Origin: Rhodospirillales bacterium
GTDB lineage: Bacteria > Pseudomonadota > Alphaproteobacteria > Rhodospirillales > Defluviicoccaceae
Assembly: GCA_007695045.1 (NCBI GenBank)
Contig: REEP01000082.1
Span: forward strand, 1 to 34,509
Reading direction: 5' to 3'
DNA length: 34,509 nucleotides
The notes below the pieces were generated by a model. It searched no databases, was not told where the DNA came from, and saw only the letters and a program-made list of their open reading frames with translations. Positions 21,362 through 30,127 of this stretch are shown in pieces; position 1 is the first letter of the stretch, and every line of letters starts with the position of its first letter. The position numbers and the translations under genes are program-made.

Positions 21362-22041
21362 CCGAGACTGCGCCCACGATCACGGCACCACCCGAACCCC
21401 AATCCCGGGGGCGTTTCATCACCGTGGAGGGTATCGAAGGGGCGGGCAAGTCCACGCACGTATGGCATCTGGTGGCCGATCTCAGCGCCCATGGCATTGA
21501 CGTGGTGGCGACCCGCGAACCCGGGGGCACGCTTGCGGCTGAGGCCGTGCGTACCTTGATCCTGTCGGATGCGGTCGACGCATGGCTGCCGATGTCCGAA
21601 GCGCTGCTGCACTATGCGGCCCGGCGTGATCATGTGGACCGCCTGATTGCGCCGGCCCTGGCCGCCGGGCGGTGGGTGGTGTGCGACCGTTTCGCCGATT
21701 CCACCATGGCCTACCAGGGCTACGGCCAGCAACTGGGAACGGAGACCGTGGCCCGCCTGCATGCTCTGGTGCTTGGGGAACTGCAGCCCGATCTCACCCT
21801 GATCCTTGACCTGGACGTGGATGTCGGCCTCGATCGGGTGCGCCGCCGATCGCCGTTGAGTGACCGGTACGAGCGCATGGACCCGAGATTCCATCGTCGG
21901 GTTCGGGCCGGCTTCCTGGAGATCGCCCACAACGATCCGGACCGCTGTCACGTCATCGATGCCGGGGCGCCGCCGGATGCGGTCAAGGCGGCGGTGCGCC
22001 AAGCCGTACGCCAGCGCTTGCGCGTGGAACTGGCCGAATGA
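21358..22041 (+). CDS. tmk: Thymidylate kinase, probable non-AUG start
   Basis: About 227 residues. R-F-I-T-V-E-G is strand 1 and G-I-E-G-A-G-K-S-T the P-loop. T-R-E-P-G-G-T is the TMP-site DR/EPG motif, C-D-R-F-A-D-S-T-M-A-Y-Q-G follows, and R-R-R-S-P-L-S-D-R-Y-E is near the lid. It makes dTDP from dTMP. Between the nearest upstream in-frame stop (21283) and the P-loop there is no ATG, GTG or TTG except GTG 21424, which would delete R-F-I-T and leave strand 1 incomplete. CTG 21358, overlapping the dacA stop as CTGA, is the only common near-cognate start that keeps the fold. A reading error in the assembly cannot be excluded. It is coupled to holB by ATGA. Confidence 0.9.
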   Translation: MTETAPTITAPPEPQSRGRFITVEGIEGAGKSTHVWHLVADLSAHGIDVVATREPGGTLAAEAVRTLILSDAVDAWLPMSEALLHYAARRDHVDRLIAPALAAGRWVVCDRFADSTMAYQGYGQQLGTETVARLHALVLGELQPDLTLILDLDVDVGLDRVRRRSPLSDRYERMDPRFHRRVRAGFLEIAHNDPDRCHVIDAGAPPDAVKAAVRQAVRQRLRVELAE

Positions 22042-23198
22042 GCCGGACGTCCGAAAGCGCCTCCGCCGAGCCCTCGACGCGCCTCGATCCGCGCGCCAAC
22101 CCGCACCTGCAAGGCCATGAAACCGCTGAGAAATCCCTTGTGGCGGCAGTCAATTCCGGGCGACTGCATCATGCCTGGCTGATCACCGGACCAGTCGGCA
22201 TCGGCAAGGCGACCCTGGCATTCCGGTTCGCACGGTTTTTGCTGGCGGCCGGGGGCGGGGAGGGGGCTTTGCCGCCGCCCGAGGCGTCGCTGTTCGGCGA
22301 CTGCCCAGCGGCACCGGACCGACCGGTGCCCACATCCCTTGCCGTGGCCCCGGATCACCCGGTGTTCCGCCGGGTCGCAGCCCGGGGACATGCCGACCTG
22401 ATCACGGTGGAACGGGCGGTCAACGACAAGACCGGAAAGCTGCGGAACGAGATCGTCGTGGACGACGTGCGTGCGGTGGGCGGTCTGATCGGTCATACCC
22501 CCGCCGAAGGCGGCTGGCGCGTGGTCATCGTCGACAGCGCCGATGATCTTAACCGGAATGCGGCCAATGCCTTGCTGAAGGCCCTGGAGGAGCCGCCGGT
22601 CCGGACTGTGCTGTTGCTGGTGAGCCATGCCCCGGGACGCTTGCTCCCGACCATCCGGTCGCGCTGCCGCCGGCTCGCACTACAGCCGCTGGACGAGGCG
22701 ACCGTGTTGTCCTTGCTCCGGCGCTACCGGCCGGAGTTGAACGAAGCCGAGGCGGCGACCTTGACGGAGCTTGCCGCCGGCAGCATCGGCCAGGCCCTGC
22801 GTCTGGCGGACGCCGATGGACTGGCCGTCCACGCCGCACTGATGGAGATCCTGGCACGCCTGCCGGACCTCGACGTGGTTGCCCTGGATCGCCTGGGCGA
22901 CCGGGTGGGCAAGGCGGGGGCGGAAGGCGCTTTCGAGATCGTCGAGATGACCTTTCGTGCCTGGCTTCACCGGACAATCCGATATGTCGCGACGGAGGGG
23001 GCTGCGGGGCCAGACGCGGACGCGCTGCACGATCCGGCCCTGATGGCGCGCCTGGCGCGGGCGGCAAGCCTTGATCGCTGGCTTCAGGTGTGGGAAAAGG
23101 CGCGCGGCCTGCTGGCGCGGGCCGACAGCGCCAACCTTGATCGCAAGCAGGTCGTTCTCACGCTTTTTCTCGACCTTCAAGATGCCGTCCGCTCCTGA
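22038..23198 (+). CDS. holB: DNA polymerase III delta-prime subunit
   Basis: 386-residue clamp-loader subunit. An AAA+ fold carries a P-loop-like G51-P-V-G-I-G-K, an R-x-x-V-I-V-D-S-A-D-D-L-N-x-N-A-A-N-A-L-L-K block with the altered Walker B, L-E-E-P-P and the conserved S-R-C-R-R-L. It serves with tau/gamma and delta to load the beta clamp. An insert of about 50 residues after the P-loop (E-G-A-L-P-P-P-E-A-S-L-F-G-D-C) is common in alphaproteobacterial copies. ATG overlaps the tmk stop by four bases. tmk-holB is a conserved pair. Confidence 0.93.
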   Translation: MSRTSESASAEPSTRLDPRANPHLQGHETAEKSLVAAVNSGRLHHAWLITGPVGIGKATLAFRFARFLLAAGGGEGALPPPEASLFGDCPAAPDRPVPTSLAVAPDHPVFRRVAARGHADLITVERAVNDKTGKLRNEIVVDDVRAVGGLIGHTPAEGGWRVVIVDSADDLNRNAANALLKALEEPPVRTVLLLVSHAPGRLLPTIRSRCRRLALQPLDEATVLSLLRRYRPELNEAEAATLTELAAGSIGQALRLADADGLAVHAALMEILARLPDLDVVALDRLGDRVGKAGAEGAFEIVEMTFRAWLHRTIRYVATEGAAGPDADALHDPALMARLARAASLDRWLQVWEKARGLLARADSANLDRKQVVLTLFLDLQDAVRS

Positions 23199-23233
23199 GC
23201 TGGGCCGGCGTCGCGGGGCGAAGGGACCGGATC

Positions 23234-24802
23234 ATGGCCGATCGGCCAGCGTACTACATCACGACACCGATCTATTATGTCAACGATGTCCCGCACATCG
23301 GCCATATGTATACGACACTGGCCTGCGATGTTCTGGCCCGCTTCAAGCGACTTGACGGTTTTCACGTCAAGTTCCTCACCGGCACCGATGAACATGGCCA
23401 GAAGGTGGACAAGGCAGCGCGGTTGTCCGGGCTAGACCCACAGACATTCACGGACAAAGTGTCGGAGAATTTCAGGGCTCTGGCGCGGCTGATGAATTTC
23501 AGCAACGACGATTTCATTCGCACGACTGAAGCCCGCCACGTGCACTCTTGCCAGGCGCTGTGGCAGACCCTGCTTGCCAACGACCAGATCTATCTCGGCA
23601 GCTATGCCGGCTGGTATGCGGTCCGTGACGAGGCGTTCTATGCCGAGGCGGAGCTGACGACCGGACCCGGGGGTGACAAGCTGGCGCCTTCGGGCGCACC
23701 GGTGGAGTGGGTGGAGGAACCGAGCTATTTCTTCCGCCTCTCGCAGTGGCAGGAACCGCTGCTGCGGCTGTATGCCGACAACCCGGAATTCGTGCTGCCG
23801 CGGAGCCGCCTCAATGAGGTGGTGAGTTTCGTCAGGGGCGGACTGCAGGATCTGTCCATCTCCCGCACCACCTTTCAGTGGGGCATCCCGGTGCCGGACG
23901 ACCCGGCACACGTCATGTACGTATGGCTGGATGCGCTCACCAACTACATCACGGCCATCGGCTATCCGGAGGTGAACACGGAGGATTTTCAGACCTTTTG
24001 GCCCGCCGACGTGCACATGGTGGGCAAGGACATCCTGCGCTTCCATGCCGTCTACTGGCCGGCGTTTCTGATGGCGGCCGGTCTCGCGCCGCCCAAACGG
24101 GTGTTCGCCCACGGCTGGTGGACGGTGGAGGGGCAGAAGATGTCCAAGTCCCTCGGCAACGCCATCGACCCGCTGCACCTGATCGAAACCTACGGGCGGG
24201 ATCAGGTGCGCTACGTCATGCTGCGGGAAGTGCCGTTCGGCAATGACGGCGACTTTTCCCACGAGTCGGTGGTCGGCCGCATCAACGGCGAACTGGCCAA
24301 CGACTTCGGTAATCTGGTGCAGCGGGTACTGTCCATGGTGGCGAAGAACTGCGGCGGAACGGTGCCGACGCCAGGGCCACAGACCGGCGAGGATGCCGAG
24401 CTGTTGACGGCCTGCAACGGGTTGTTGCCGGCGGTGCGTGATGCCATGGACCGCCAGGCGTTCCACGAGGCGCTGGACGCTATCTGGGCCGTGATCCGCG
24501 CCGCCAACGGGTATGTGGACCGGCAGGCGCCGTGGGCGCTGCGCAAGTCGGACCCGGACCGGATGCGGACAGTGCTTTACGTCCTGATGGAGGCGATCCG
24601 CCATCTTGGCATCCTGACCCAGCCGTTCGTACCGGAGGCGGCCGGACGGATCCTCGACCAGCTCGCGGTCGGGCCGGATGCGCGCAGTTTCGCGCATCTC
24701 GGTGACAGGCACGGCCTCGTGGCGGGGACACCGGTGCCGGCGCCGACGGGCGTATTCCCGCGCCATGAGGTCGCGGCTGCAGCGGGCGAGGGGACGGCCT
24801 GA
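23234..24802 (+). CDS. metG: Methionyl-tRNA synthetase
   Basis: 522-residue class I synthetase charging tRNA-Met. H21-I-G-H is the HIGH motif, in Y-Y-V-N-D-V-P-H-I-G-H-M-Y-T. K302-M-S-K-S is the KMSKS loop. G-T-D-E-H-G-Q-K and W-L-D-A-L-T-N-Y are further conserved blocks. The connective region (A-G-W-Y-A-V-R-D-E-A-F-Y) lacks zinc-binding Cys, and the C-terminal EMAP-like tRNA-binding domain is absent, which matches short alphaproteobacterial forms. It ends in a one-base TGATG overlap with tatD. Confidence 0.97.
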   Translation: MADRPAYYITTPIYYVNDVPHIGHMYTTLACDVLARFKRLDGFHVKFLTGTDEHGQKVDKAARLSGLDPQTFTDKVSENFRALARLMNFSNDDFIRTTEARHVHSCQALWQTLLANDQIYLGSYAGWYAVRDEAFYAEAELTTGPGGDKLAPSGAPVEWVEEPSYFFRLSQWQEPLLRLYADNPEFVLPRSRLNEVVSFVRGGLQDLSISRTTFQWGIPVPDDPAHVMYVWLDALTNYITAIGYPEVNTEDFQTFWPADVHMVGKDILRFHAVYWPAFLMAAGLAPPKRVFAHGWWTVEGQKMSKSLGNAIDPLHLIETYGRDQVRYVMLREVPFGNDGDFSHESVVGRINGELANDFGNLVQRVLSMVAKNCGGTVPTPGPQTGEDAELLTACNGLLPAVRDAMDRQAFHEALDAIWAVIRAANGYVDRQAPWALRKSDPDRMRTVLYVLMEAIRHLGILTQPFVPEAAGRILDQLAVGPDARSFAHLGDRHGLVAGTPVPAPTGVFPRHEVAAAAGEGTA

Positions 24803-25581
24803 TGCTGGTGGACAGCCACTGCCACCTGGACTTTCCGGACTTCGCCGACGAGCTCGAGTCGGTGGTGGCGCGCGCGGCCAATGCCGGGGTGGGAATCCTG
24901 CTGACCATCTGTACCCACGTCACTCGCTTCGCGAACGTGCTGGCGGTGGCCGAACGCTTCGACCGAGTTTACTGCACTGTCGGAATCCATCCCCACGAAG
25001 CGGCGCGGGAGCCTTCGGTCACGGCGGACCGGTTGATCGAGTTGGCCGGCCATCCGAAAGTGGTCGGCTTCGGCGAGACCGGCCTCGACTACTATTACGA
25101 GCACAGCCCCCGCGCGGCACAACAGGACAGCTTCCGGGCCCACATCGCGGCGGCCCGCCAAGCGGGGTTGCCGGTGGTCGTGCATACCCGGGAGGCGGAG
25201 GCGGATACCGCACGAATTCTGGCCGAGGAGGAGGCGAGGGGGCCCTTTCCTGGGCTGCTGCATTGCTTCAGCGGTAGCCGGCAACTGGCTGATAACGCCA
25301 TGGAACTTGGGTTGTATATCTCGTTCTCGGGGGTCGTCACCTTCAAGAAGGCGGAGGCGCTCAAGCAGATCGCGGCGGATGTTCCGTTGGACCGGCTCCT
25401 GGTGGAGACGGATGCGCCATACTTGGCGCCGGTGCCCAAGCGCGGCAAACGCAACGAACCGGCTTACGTGGCGTACACGGCGGCGGAAGTGGCACGGCTG
25501 CGCGGCATGGGTGCCGCCGCCTTCGCCGCGGCCACCACCGACAACTTCTTGCGCCTGTTCACCAAGGTGCCGAAGGGGTGA
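24802..25581 (+). CDS. tatD: TatD-family metal-dependent DNase
   Basis: 259 residues, amidohydrolase TIM barrel. Metal ligands are in the usual places: S-H-C-H-L-D at the start, G-I-H-P-H-E-A, G-E-T-G-L-D-Y-Y-Y, V-V-H-T-R-E-A, L-H-C-F-S-G and V-E-T-D-A-P-Y-L-A-P. TatD proteins are 3'-5' exonucleases or DNases used in DNA repair and turnover. It starts one base inside the metG stop and ends in a GTGA overlap with the MBL gene, so translation is probably continuous through metG-tatD-MBL. Confidence 0.95.
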   Translation: MLVDSHCHLDFPDFADELESVVARAANAGVGILLTICTHVTRFANVLAVAERFDRVYCTVGIHPHEAAREPSVTADRLIELAGHPKVVGFGETGLDYYYEHSPRAAQQDSFRAHIAAARQAGLPVVVHTREAEADTARILAEEEARGPFPGLLHCFSGSRQLADNAMELGLYISFSGVVTFKKAEALKQIAADVPLDRLLVETDAPYLAPVPKRGKRNEPAYVAYTAAEVARLRGMGAAAFAAATTDNFLRLFTKVPKG

Positions 25582-26351
25582 GGGTCCGGATCCTCGGCTC
25601 GGGTGCCTCCAGCGGCACGCCGGCGATCGACTGGGGCTGGGGCGGCTGCGACCCGGCAAATCCCCGTAACCGCCGCACCCGGCCGGCCATTCTGGTGGAA
25701 GACTCGGCCACCCGCATCCTGGTGGACACGCCGCCGGACCTGAGGGAACAGCTGATCAACGCCGGCGTCAGCACCGTCGATGCCGTCCTCTACACCCACG
25801 CCCATGCGGACCACCTTCACGGCATCGACGACCTCCGCGCCATCAACCGGGCGCGCAACGCCGCACTGGACGCCTATGCCGACGCGAAGACACTGGAGGT
25901 GATCGGCACGCGCTTTGGCTATGTCCTCGAACCGTTGGATGCGGGGGCGACGTTCTATTACAAGCCGACGCTGGTCCCGCACTTGGTGGAAGACGGCAGT
26001 TCGTTCGCGGTCGGCACCATCCCCGTCACCGCCTTTACCCAGAGCCACGGGTTCAGCACGACGCTGGGGTTCCGGTTCGGGCCCGTGGGCTACACCACCG
26101 ACGTGGTGGAACTGCCGGAACATGCCTTCGCCATCCTCGCCGGGGTGCGCCTGTGGATCATTGGCGCCATGGTGGATCGGCCGCACAAGACGCACTGCGA
26201 CGTGGATAAAGCGATCCGCTGGGTGCAGCGGATCCAACCGGATCGTGCGGTTCTGACCCATCTCGGCAACGACCTGGATTATGCCGCGTTGGCGGCACGG
26301 CTGCCGGCGGGAATCGAGCCGGCCTATGATGGGATGGTGCTGGAGGCATGA
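25578..26351 (+). CDS. MBL-fold hydrolase, PhnP-like
   Basis: 257 residues from GTG 25578, overlapping tatD by GTGA. It opens V-R-I-L-G-S-G-A-S-S-G-T-P, continues G-C-D-P-A-N-P-R-N-R-R-T-R-P, and has the metal motif T-H-A-H-A-D-H-L-H-G-I-D-D. F-T-Q-S-H-G, Y-T-T-D-V and L-T-H-L-G-N-D-L-D-Y complete the metal site. PhnP-like MBL proteins are phosphodiesterases, and this copy is the one widely found after tatD in alphaproteobacteria. The substrate is not evident. Confidence 0.88.
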   Translation: MRVRILGSGASSGTPAIDWGWGGCDPANPRNRRTRPAILVEDSATRILVDTPPDLREQLINAGVSTVDAVLYTHAHADHLHGIDDLRAINRARNAALDAYADAKTLEVIGTRFGYVLEPLDAGATFYYKPTLVPHLVEDGSSFAVGTIPVTAFTQSHGFSTTLGFRFGPVGYTTDVVELPEHAFAILAGVRLWIIGAMVDRPHKTHCDVDKAIRWVQRIQPDRAVLTHLGNDLDYAALAARLPAGIEPAYDGMVLEA

Positions 26352-26373
26352 AGAGAGGCATGAAGATCAGAGT

Positions 26374-26408
26374 CGTCCCGGGGGACGGTCCCGGTGGACC
26401 GTGGGACG
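26374..26408 (+). terminator. Strong nested hairpin after the tatD-MBL genes
   Basis: GGTCC-CGGT-GGACC (26387-26400) sits inside CGTCCC (26374-26379) paired with GGGACG (26403-26408). An AT-rich tract begins about 7 nt later rather than a direct T-run. It may end the dacA-to-MBL transcript or cap its mRNA. Confidence 0.45.
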
Positions 26409-26413
26409 CCGGA

Positions 26414-26447
26414 GGATATTTATCATAATATACCTTATGCGACTTAA
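26414..26447 (+). promoter_or_regulatory. AT-rich island upstream of mazG
   Basis: A 34-bp AT-rich block stands out from high-GC surroundings. It includes TTATCATAA (26420-26428), ATATACC and GACTTAAG. It lies 20-50 bp before the mazG ATG and is probably promoter or operator sequence. No standard -35/-10 pair is clear. Confidence 0.4.
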
Positions 26448-26464
26448 GCCGATCCGTTAGGACC

Positions 26465-27298
26465 ATGCCCACCGATCCTGATCCAAACCTGAGCCGCCTC
26501 CTGGCGATCATGGCCCGGCTGCGCGATCCCGAACGCGGCTGCCCCTGGGACATCGTGCAGACGTTCGAGACCATCGCCCCCTACACCATTGAGGAAGCCT
26601 ACGAAGTGGCGGACGCCATCGCCCGCGGCGACTTGGACGACCTCCGCGACGAACTCGGCGACCTGTTGCTGCAGGTCGTCTATCACGCCCGCATGGCCGA
26701 GGAACGGCACGCGTTCACGTTTGCCGACGTGGTCGCGGCGATCTCCAACAAGATGGTCCGCCGCCACCCGCACGTGTTCGGCGATGCCCAGGTGGCGAGC
26801 GCCGACGAACAAACCCGGTCGTGGGAGGCCCACAAGGCGGCCGAGCGCGCTGTGGCACGAAAGTCGGACGGCCCCCGGGCGTCGGCTCTGGATGGCATCG
26901 CCGTTACCCTGCCGGCCATGACCCGCGCGGCTAAGCTGCAAAAACGGGCTGCCCGGATCGGTTTCGACTGGCCCGATGCGGCCGACGTGCTGGCCAAGTT
27001 GGATGAGGAAGTCGCGGAACTCCATGCGGAACTGACGCCCGACCCGCCTCGGCAACGCGACCCGGAGCGGATCGAGGACGAGGTTGGCGACCTGCTGTTC
27101 GTCTGCGTCAACCTCGCCCGCAAACTCGACCTCGATCCGGAACAAGCGCTTCGTCGCGCCAACGCCAAGTTCGAACGCCGCTTCCGGCACATGGAAGCGG
27201 CCGCGGCCGCATCGGACGCGGGGGTGGAAGGCCTGCCGCTGGACGCCTTGGAAGCTCTGTGGCGGCTGGCCAAGGATGCGGAGAAGCGCCGCGGCTGA
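26465..27298 (+). CDS. mazG: Nucleoside triphosphate pyrophosphohydrolase MazG
   Basis: 277 residues with two MazG domains. The first has G-C-P-W-D, I-E-E-A-Y-E-V-A-D-A-I and D-E-L-G-D-L-L-L-Q-V-V-Y-H-A-R. The second has K-L-D-E-E-V-A-E-L-H-A-E and E-D-E-V-G-D-L-L-F-V-C-V-N-L-A-R. The E-E-x-x-E/D...E-x-x-D metal ligands occur in both. R-R-H-P-H-V-F-G and the K-L-Q-K-R-A-A-R-I-G-F-D-W linker are typical. It hydrolyses NTPs and dNTPs to monophosphates and pyrophosphate, clearing aberrant nucleotides and affecting (p)ppGpp. It is unrelated to a mazEF pair here. Confidence 0.95.
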   Translation: MPTDPDPNLSRLLAIMARLRDPERGCPWDIVQTFETIAPYTIEEAYEVADAIARGDLDDLRDELGDLLLQVVYHARMAEERHAFTFADVVAAISNKMVRRHPHVFGDAQVASADEQTRSWEAHKAAERAVARKSDGPRASALDGIAVTLPAMTRAAKLQKRAARIGFDWPDAADVLAKLDEEVAELHAELTPDPPRQRDPERIEDEVGDLLFVCVNLARKLDLDPEQALRRANAKFERRFRHMEAAAAASDAGVEGLPLDALEALWRLAKDAEKRRG

Positions 27299-27343
27299 AC
27301 GCCGTTCAGGGTTCGGCAACCCTGCCCGCCGATACTTTCGGAC

Positions 27344-27979
27344 ATGGCGATACGTGACGCGATACGCGACTGGGGCCGGCTGCGCGTCCGGCTGATCCTC
27401 ATTCTGTGCCTGATGCCGCTGGCCGCCGGCTGCTATCTGCCGCGAACGTTTCAGGCGGAGGTGGTTCTGAGCCGCACCGGCTTCTACGGCATCGCCTTCG
27501 ATGGCGAGGTCGCGTGGGTGCCAATGCTGGAAGCGCTCCGGGCCGGGGATCTCAGTGCCGCCGAAGAGGCCGAGCGCGCCCTTCTGATCGAGCGCGACCT
27601 TGGCCGGGATTCGGCTACCCAGGATGTGCACTACGTGGGGAACGGCAGCTTTGCCCTGCGCTGGGTCCGGTCCGGGGACGCGCGCTCGGATGGCTTGGTC
27701 TCCTTCATCCGGCGCAGCGAACGCTTCCTCACCGTCACCCACCGGCCCGCCCACCGGGTCATCGTCTTGAGCGGGCGCGGCCTCATGCCGGAACAGGCCG
27801 CGGCATTGCACCGGTCGGGGGTCACGGTCCAGGGCGAGATCCGGGTGTGGACCGATCGCCCTGCCCTCCGTCACAATGCGCACCAAGTACGCCAGTCCGG
27901 TCTGAACGAATGGGTCTACCGCTGGTCGGTACGAAGCCCGTTGGACCCGCCGCCCTCCCTGGTCATCGCCACGGACTGA
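27344..27979 (+). CDS. Putative lipoprotein of unknown function
   Basis: 211 residues. A basic N-terminus and the hydrophobic L-I-L-I-L-C-L-M-P-L-A-A-G-C30 form a clear lipobox. The mature part has the strand-rich patterns F-Q-A-E-V-V-L-S-R-T-G-F-Y-G-I-A-F-D-G and V-H-Y-V-G-N-G-S-F-A-L-R-W, and ends V-Y-R-W-S-V-R-S. I do not recognise a functional domain. It is 45 nt after mazG and stops 5 nt before the convergent dehydrogenase gene. An envelope location is the only firm inference. Confidence 0.8.
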   Translation: MAIRDAIRDWGRLRVRLILILCLMPLAAGCYLPRTFQAEVVLSRTGFYGIAFDGEVAWVPMLEALRAGDLSAAEEAERALLIERDLGRDSATQDVHYVGNGSFALRWVRSGDARSDGLVSFIRRSERFLTVTHRPAHRVIVLSGRGLMPEQAAALHRSGVTVQGEIRVWTDRPALRHNAHQVRQSGLNEWVYRWSVRSPLDPPPSLVIATD

Positions 27980-27984
27980 CGCGG

Positions 27985-28872
27985 TCATGGCGTCTCGACC
28001 GACGCGCGCAGGCGCCGGATCAGGCTGGAGGTATCCCAGCGACCGCCACCCAGGCGCTGAATATCGGCATAGAACTGATCCACCAGTGCAGCCACCGGGA
28101 TGCTGGCGCCGCTGGCCCGGGCCTCCTCCAGGCAGATCGCCAGATCCTTGCGCATCCAGTCTACGGCGAAGCCGAAATCGAAACGGTCCTCCAGCATGCT
28201 GTCGGCGCGGTTATCCATCTGCCATGACTGCGCCGCGCCTCGAGCGATCACCGAGACCACCTGATGCACGTCCAGGCCCGCGGTTTCGGCGAAGCTGAGT
28301 CCCTCCGCGAGGCTCTGCAGCAGACCGGCAATGCAGATTTGGTTGACCATCTTGGTGAGCTGGCCCGATCCGACCGGGCCCATCCGGGTGACGGCTCGGG
28401 CGTACGCCTTCAGCACCGGTTCCGCCCGCGCGAACGCAGCCGGCTCGCCGCCGCACATGACGGTGAGCCTGCCCTGCTCCGCGCCGGCCTGACCGCCGGA
28501 CACCGGCGCATCCAGAAACCCCACGCCTGCGGCCGCGCTCATGCCGGCGAGTTCGCGGGCAAGCACGGCCGACGTGGTGGTGTGGTCGATCAGGATCGCC
28601 TCGGGCGCGAGGCCGGCCATCGCACCGCCCTCCCCCAGCACCACGCTGCGGACGTCCGCATCGTTGCCGACACAGAGAAAGGCAAGGTCGGCGCCGCGGC
28701 AGGCTTCGGCCGGGCTGGCCGCACCGTCGCCGGGATAACGGTCGAGCCAAGCTTCGGCCTTGGCCGCCGTCCGGTTGAAGACGCGCACCCGGTGGCCGGC
28801 CGTCGCCAGATGACCGGCCATGGGAAAGCCCATGACTCCGAGGCCGATGAAGGCGACGTTGAGTGTATCCAT
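27985..28872 (-). CDS. 3-hydroxyisobutyrate dehydrogenase-family NAD(P)-dependent reductase
   Basis: 295 residues. N-terminal Rossmann fold F-I-G10-L-G-V-M-G-F-P-M-A, substrate motif D121-A-P-V-S-G-G-x-x-G-A, and catalytic K174 in K-M-V-N-Q define the beta-hydroxyacid dehydrogenase family (3-hydroxyisobutyrate, tartronate-semialdehyde or glyoxylate/succinic-semialdehyde reductases). N-R-T after strand 2 suggests NADP preference, since Asp is absent there. The substrate cannot be set from sequence. ATG 28872 has AAGG with a 6-nt spacer. It follows the IMPase gene by 76 bp on the same strand. Confidence 0.9.
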   Translation of the reverse strand: MDTLNVAFIGLGVMGFPMAGHLATAGHRVRVFNRTAAKAEAWLDRYPGDGAASPAEACRGADLAFLCVGNDADVRSVVLGEGGAMAGLAPEAILIDHTTTSAVLARELAGMSAAAGVGFLDAPVSGGQAGAEQGRLTVMCGGEPAAFARAEPVLKAYARAVTRMGPVGSGQLTKMVNQICIAGLLQSLAEGLSFAETAGLDVHQVVSVIARGAAQSWQMDNRADSMLEDRFDFGFAVDWMRKDLAICLEEARASGASIPVAALVDQFYADIQRLGGGRWDTSSLIRRLRASVETP

Positions 28873-28948
28873 GGTGAGCCTTCTCCCCGACAGCCTGCTT
28901 CTGGTCCTCGTCCTGGTCACCCCGTCGACACCGTTGCCGCCGCATCGC

Positions 28949-29791
28949 TCAGGCGATGGCGTCGAGCCTCGCATCCTCCAGGACGCGATGCAAGGCACCC
29001 CAACTGGCGGAATCGGGCGCCAGCAGCACCGTGGTTTCCAGGATCCGTCCCTCGGCCCGGTACGGCTGTCCGGTTTCGACGATGCGGCTGTAGCCCCCCG
29101 CCTCCGCGTGGATCAGGATGCCGGCAGCGTGGTCCCACGGCTTGAGGCGTCGATACTGGGCGAAATCCAGCACCCCCTGCCCCAAGTCCATGTACTCCCG
29201 ACCGGTGCAGCCGTACTTGACTACGCGGGCCGGGCCCTCCGCCACGCCGCTGTCACGGCGTCGCAGCACCCGGCGGCCCAGCCCGCGGCCGAGCGAACCG
29301 GTCATGGCTTTGAGCGGGCGCGGTGGCGGAACCCGGAGCGGCTGTTGCGTGGTGCCGTCATCCATCCAGGCCCCCTGCCCCGCTAAGGCCCCCACCGCGA
29401 CGCCGGCCACCGGATCCAGGATCCAGCCGGCAAGCGTCTCACCCTGCCGACACAACGCGACGATAACGGCGAAGCAGTTGCGCCCTTCGGCGAAGTTCAG
29501 AGTGCCGTCCACCGGATCGATCACCCACACTGAATCCGGCCCCTCGAGCGCGCCCATGACATCCGGCGCCTTGTCCGCCGCTTCCTCGCCGACCACGACG
29601 CTGCCCGGCAGCAGCGCGGTCAGGTCCCGGCTGAGCGCCTTTTCCGCTTCCACGTCGGCGGTGGTGACCAGGTCCATCGGGCCCTTCTTGGCCGTGATCT
29701 CGCTCGCCTCCAGCCGGCGGAAGCGCGGCATGATTTCACGGGCGGCAACGGCACGCATGATCTCCGTCACACGGCGATGATCCGGCAGCAT
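28949..29791 (-). CDS. Inositol monophosphatase-family phosphatase
   Basis: 280 residues. G68-E-E-A and D92-P-V-D-G-T are the first metal/phosphate motifs, and K-P-W-D-H-A-A-G near residue 222 is the second. D-L-V-T-T-A-D precedes them. These define Mg2+-dependent, Li+-sensitive phosphatases acting on inositol phosphate, histidinol phosphate, NADP or PAP. No feature picks the substrate; the alphaproteobacterial subgroup is often annotated only as inositol monophosphatase. ATG 29791 is chosen; the preceding TTG codon is less likely. Confidence 0.9.
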   Translation of the reverse strand: MLPDHRRVTEIMRAVAAREIMPRFRRLEASEITAKKGPMDLVTTADVEAEKALSRDLTALLPGSVVVGEEAADKAPDVMGALEGPDSVWVIDPVDGTLNFAEGRNCFAVIVALCRQGETLAGWILDPVAGVAVGALAGQGAWMDDGTTQQPLRVPPPRPLKAMTGSLGRGLGRRVLRRRDSGVAEGPARVVKYGCTGREYMDLGQGVLDFAQYRRLKPWDHAAGILIHAEAGGYSRIVETGQPYRAEGRILETTVLLAPDSASWGALHRVLEDARLDAIA

Positions 29792-29851
29792 CAATCAGGG
29801 TCCCTGGTGGTTACGGAGGAGGCAGCCGCCATCCAACGACCGGCCGCCCGT

Positions 29852-30121
29852 TTACGGAGCATATAGGTCGCGATCGCGCCGGTAGCCGTCGGCAAATTCG
29901 CGGATCAGGTCTGCCGCGGCAGCGTCGTGCTCGGCCCGACGCATCAGGGCGCGAATGGCGAAACACGCGAAGGCGATCGCCTCGCCCCTGCCGCGGAGAT
30001 CGAACGACGCGGCGATTGCGTCAAGGGCGTCGAAGGTGCCCTTGCGTGCCATGACGTTGAGTTGTGACTTGACCAGCCGGTTGCGTGCGCGCCAGCGGCT
30101 CTGGGAACGGACGGTCGCCAT
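29852..30121 (-). CDS. Small ribbon-helix-helix-like protein
   Basis: 89 residues, very basic at the N-terminus. K-S-Q-L-N-V-M-A-R could be the beta ribbon, G-T-F-D-A-L-D-A-I-A-A-S-F-D-L helix A, the turn R-G-R-G, and E-A-I-A-F-A-C-F-A-I-R-A-L-M helix B. This is the layout of RHH/CopG-type DNA-binding proteins, where x-R-S/G-E-A-I begins helix B. No toxin partner is adjacent, as the flanking genes are an IMPase and a methyltransferase. Two perfect 14-bp palindromes lie directly upstream, one covering the likely -10, which suggests autoregulation. There is no SD before the ATG, so translation may be leaderless. The family assignment is inferred from pattern only. Confidence 0.55.
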   Translation of the reverse strand: MATVRSQSRWRARNRLVKSQLNVMARKGTFDALDAIAASFDLRGRGEAIAFACFAIRALMRRAEHDAAAADLIREFADGYRRDRDLYAP

Positions 30122-30127
30122 GCGCCA

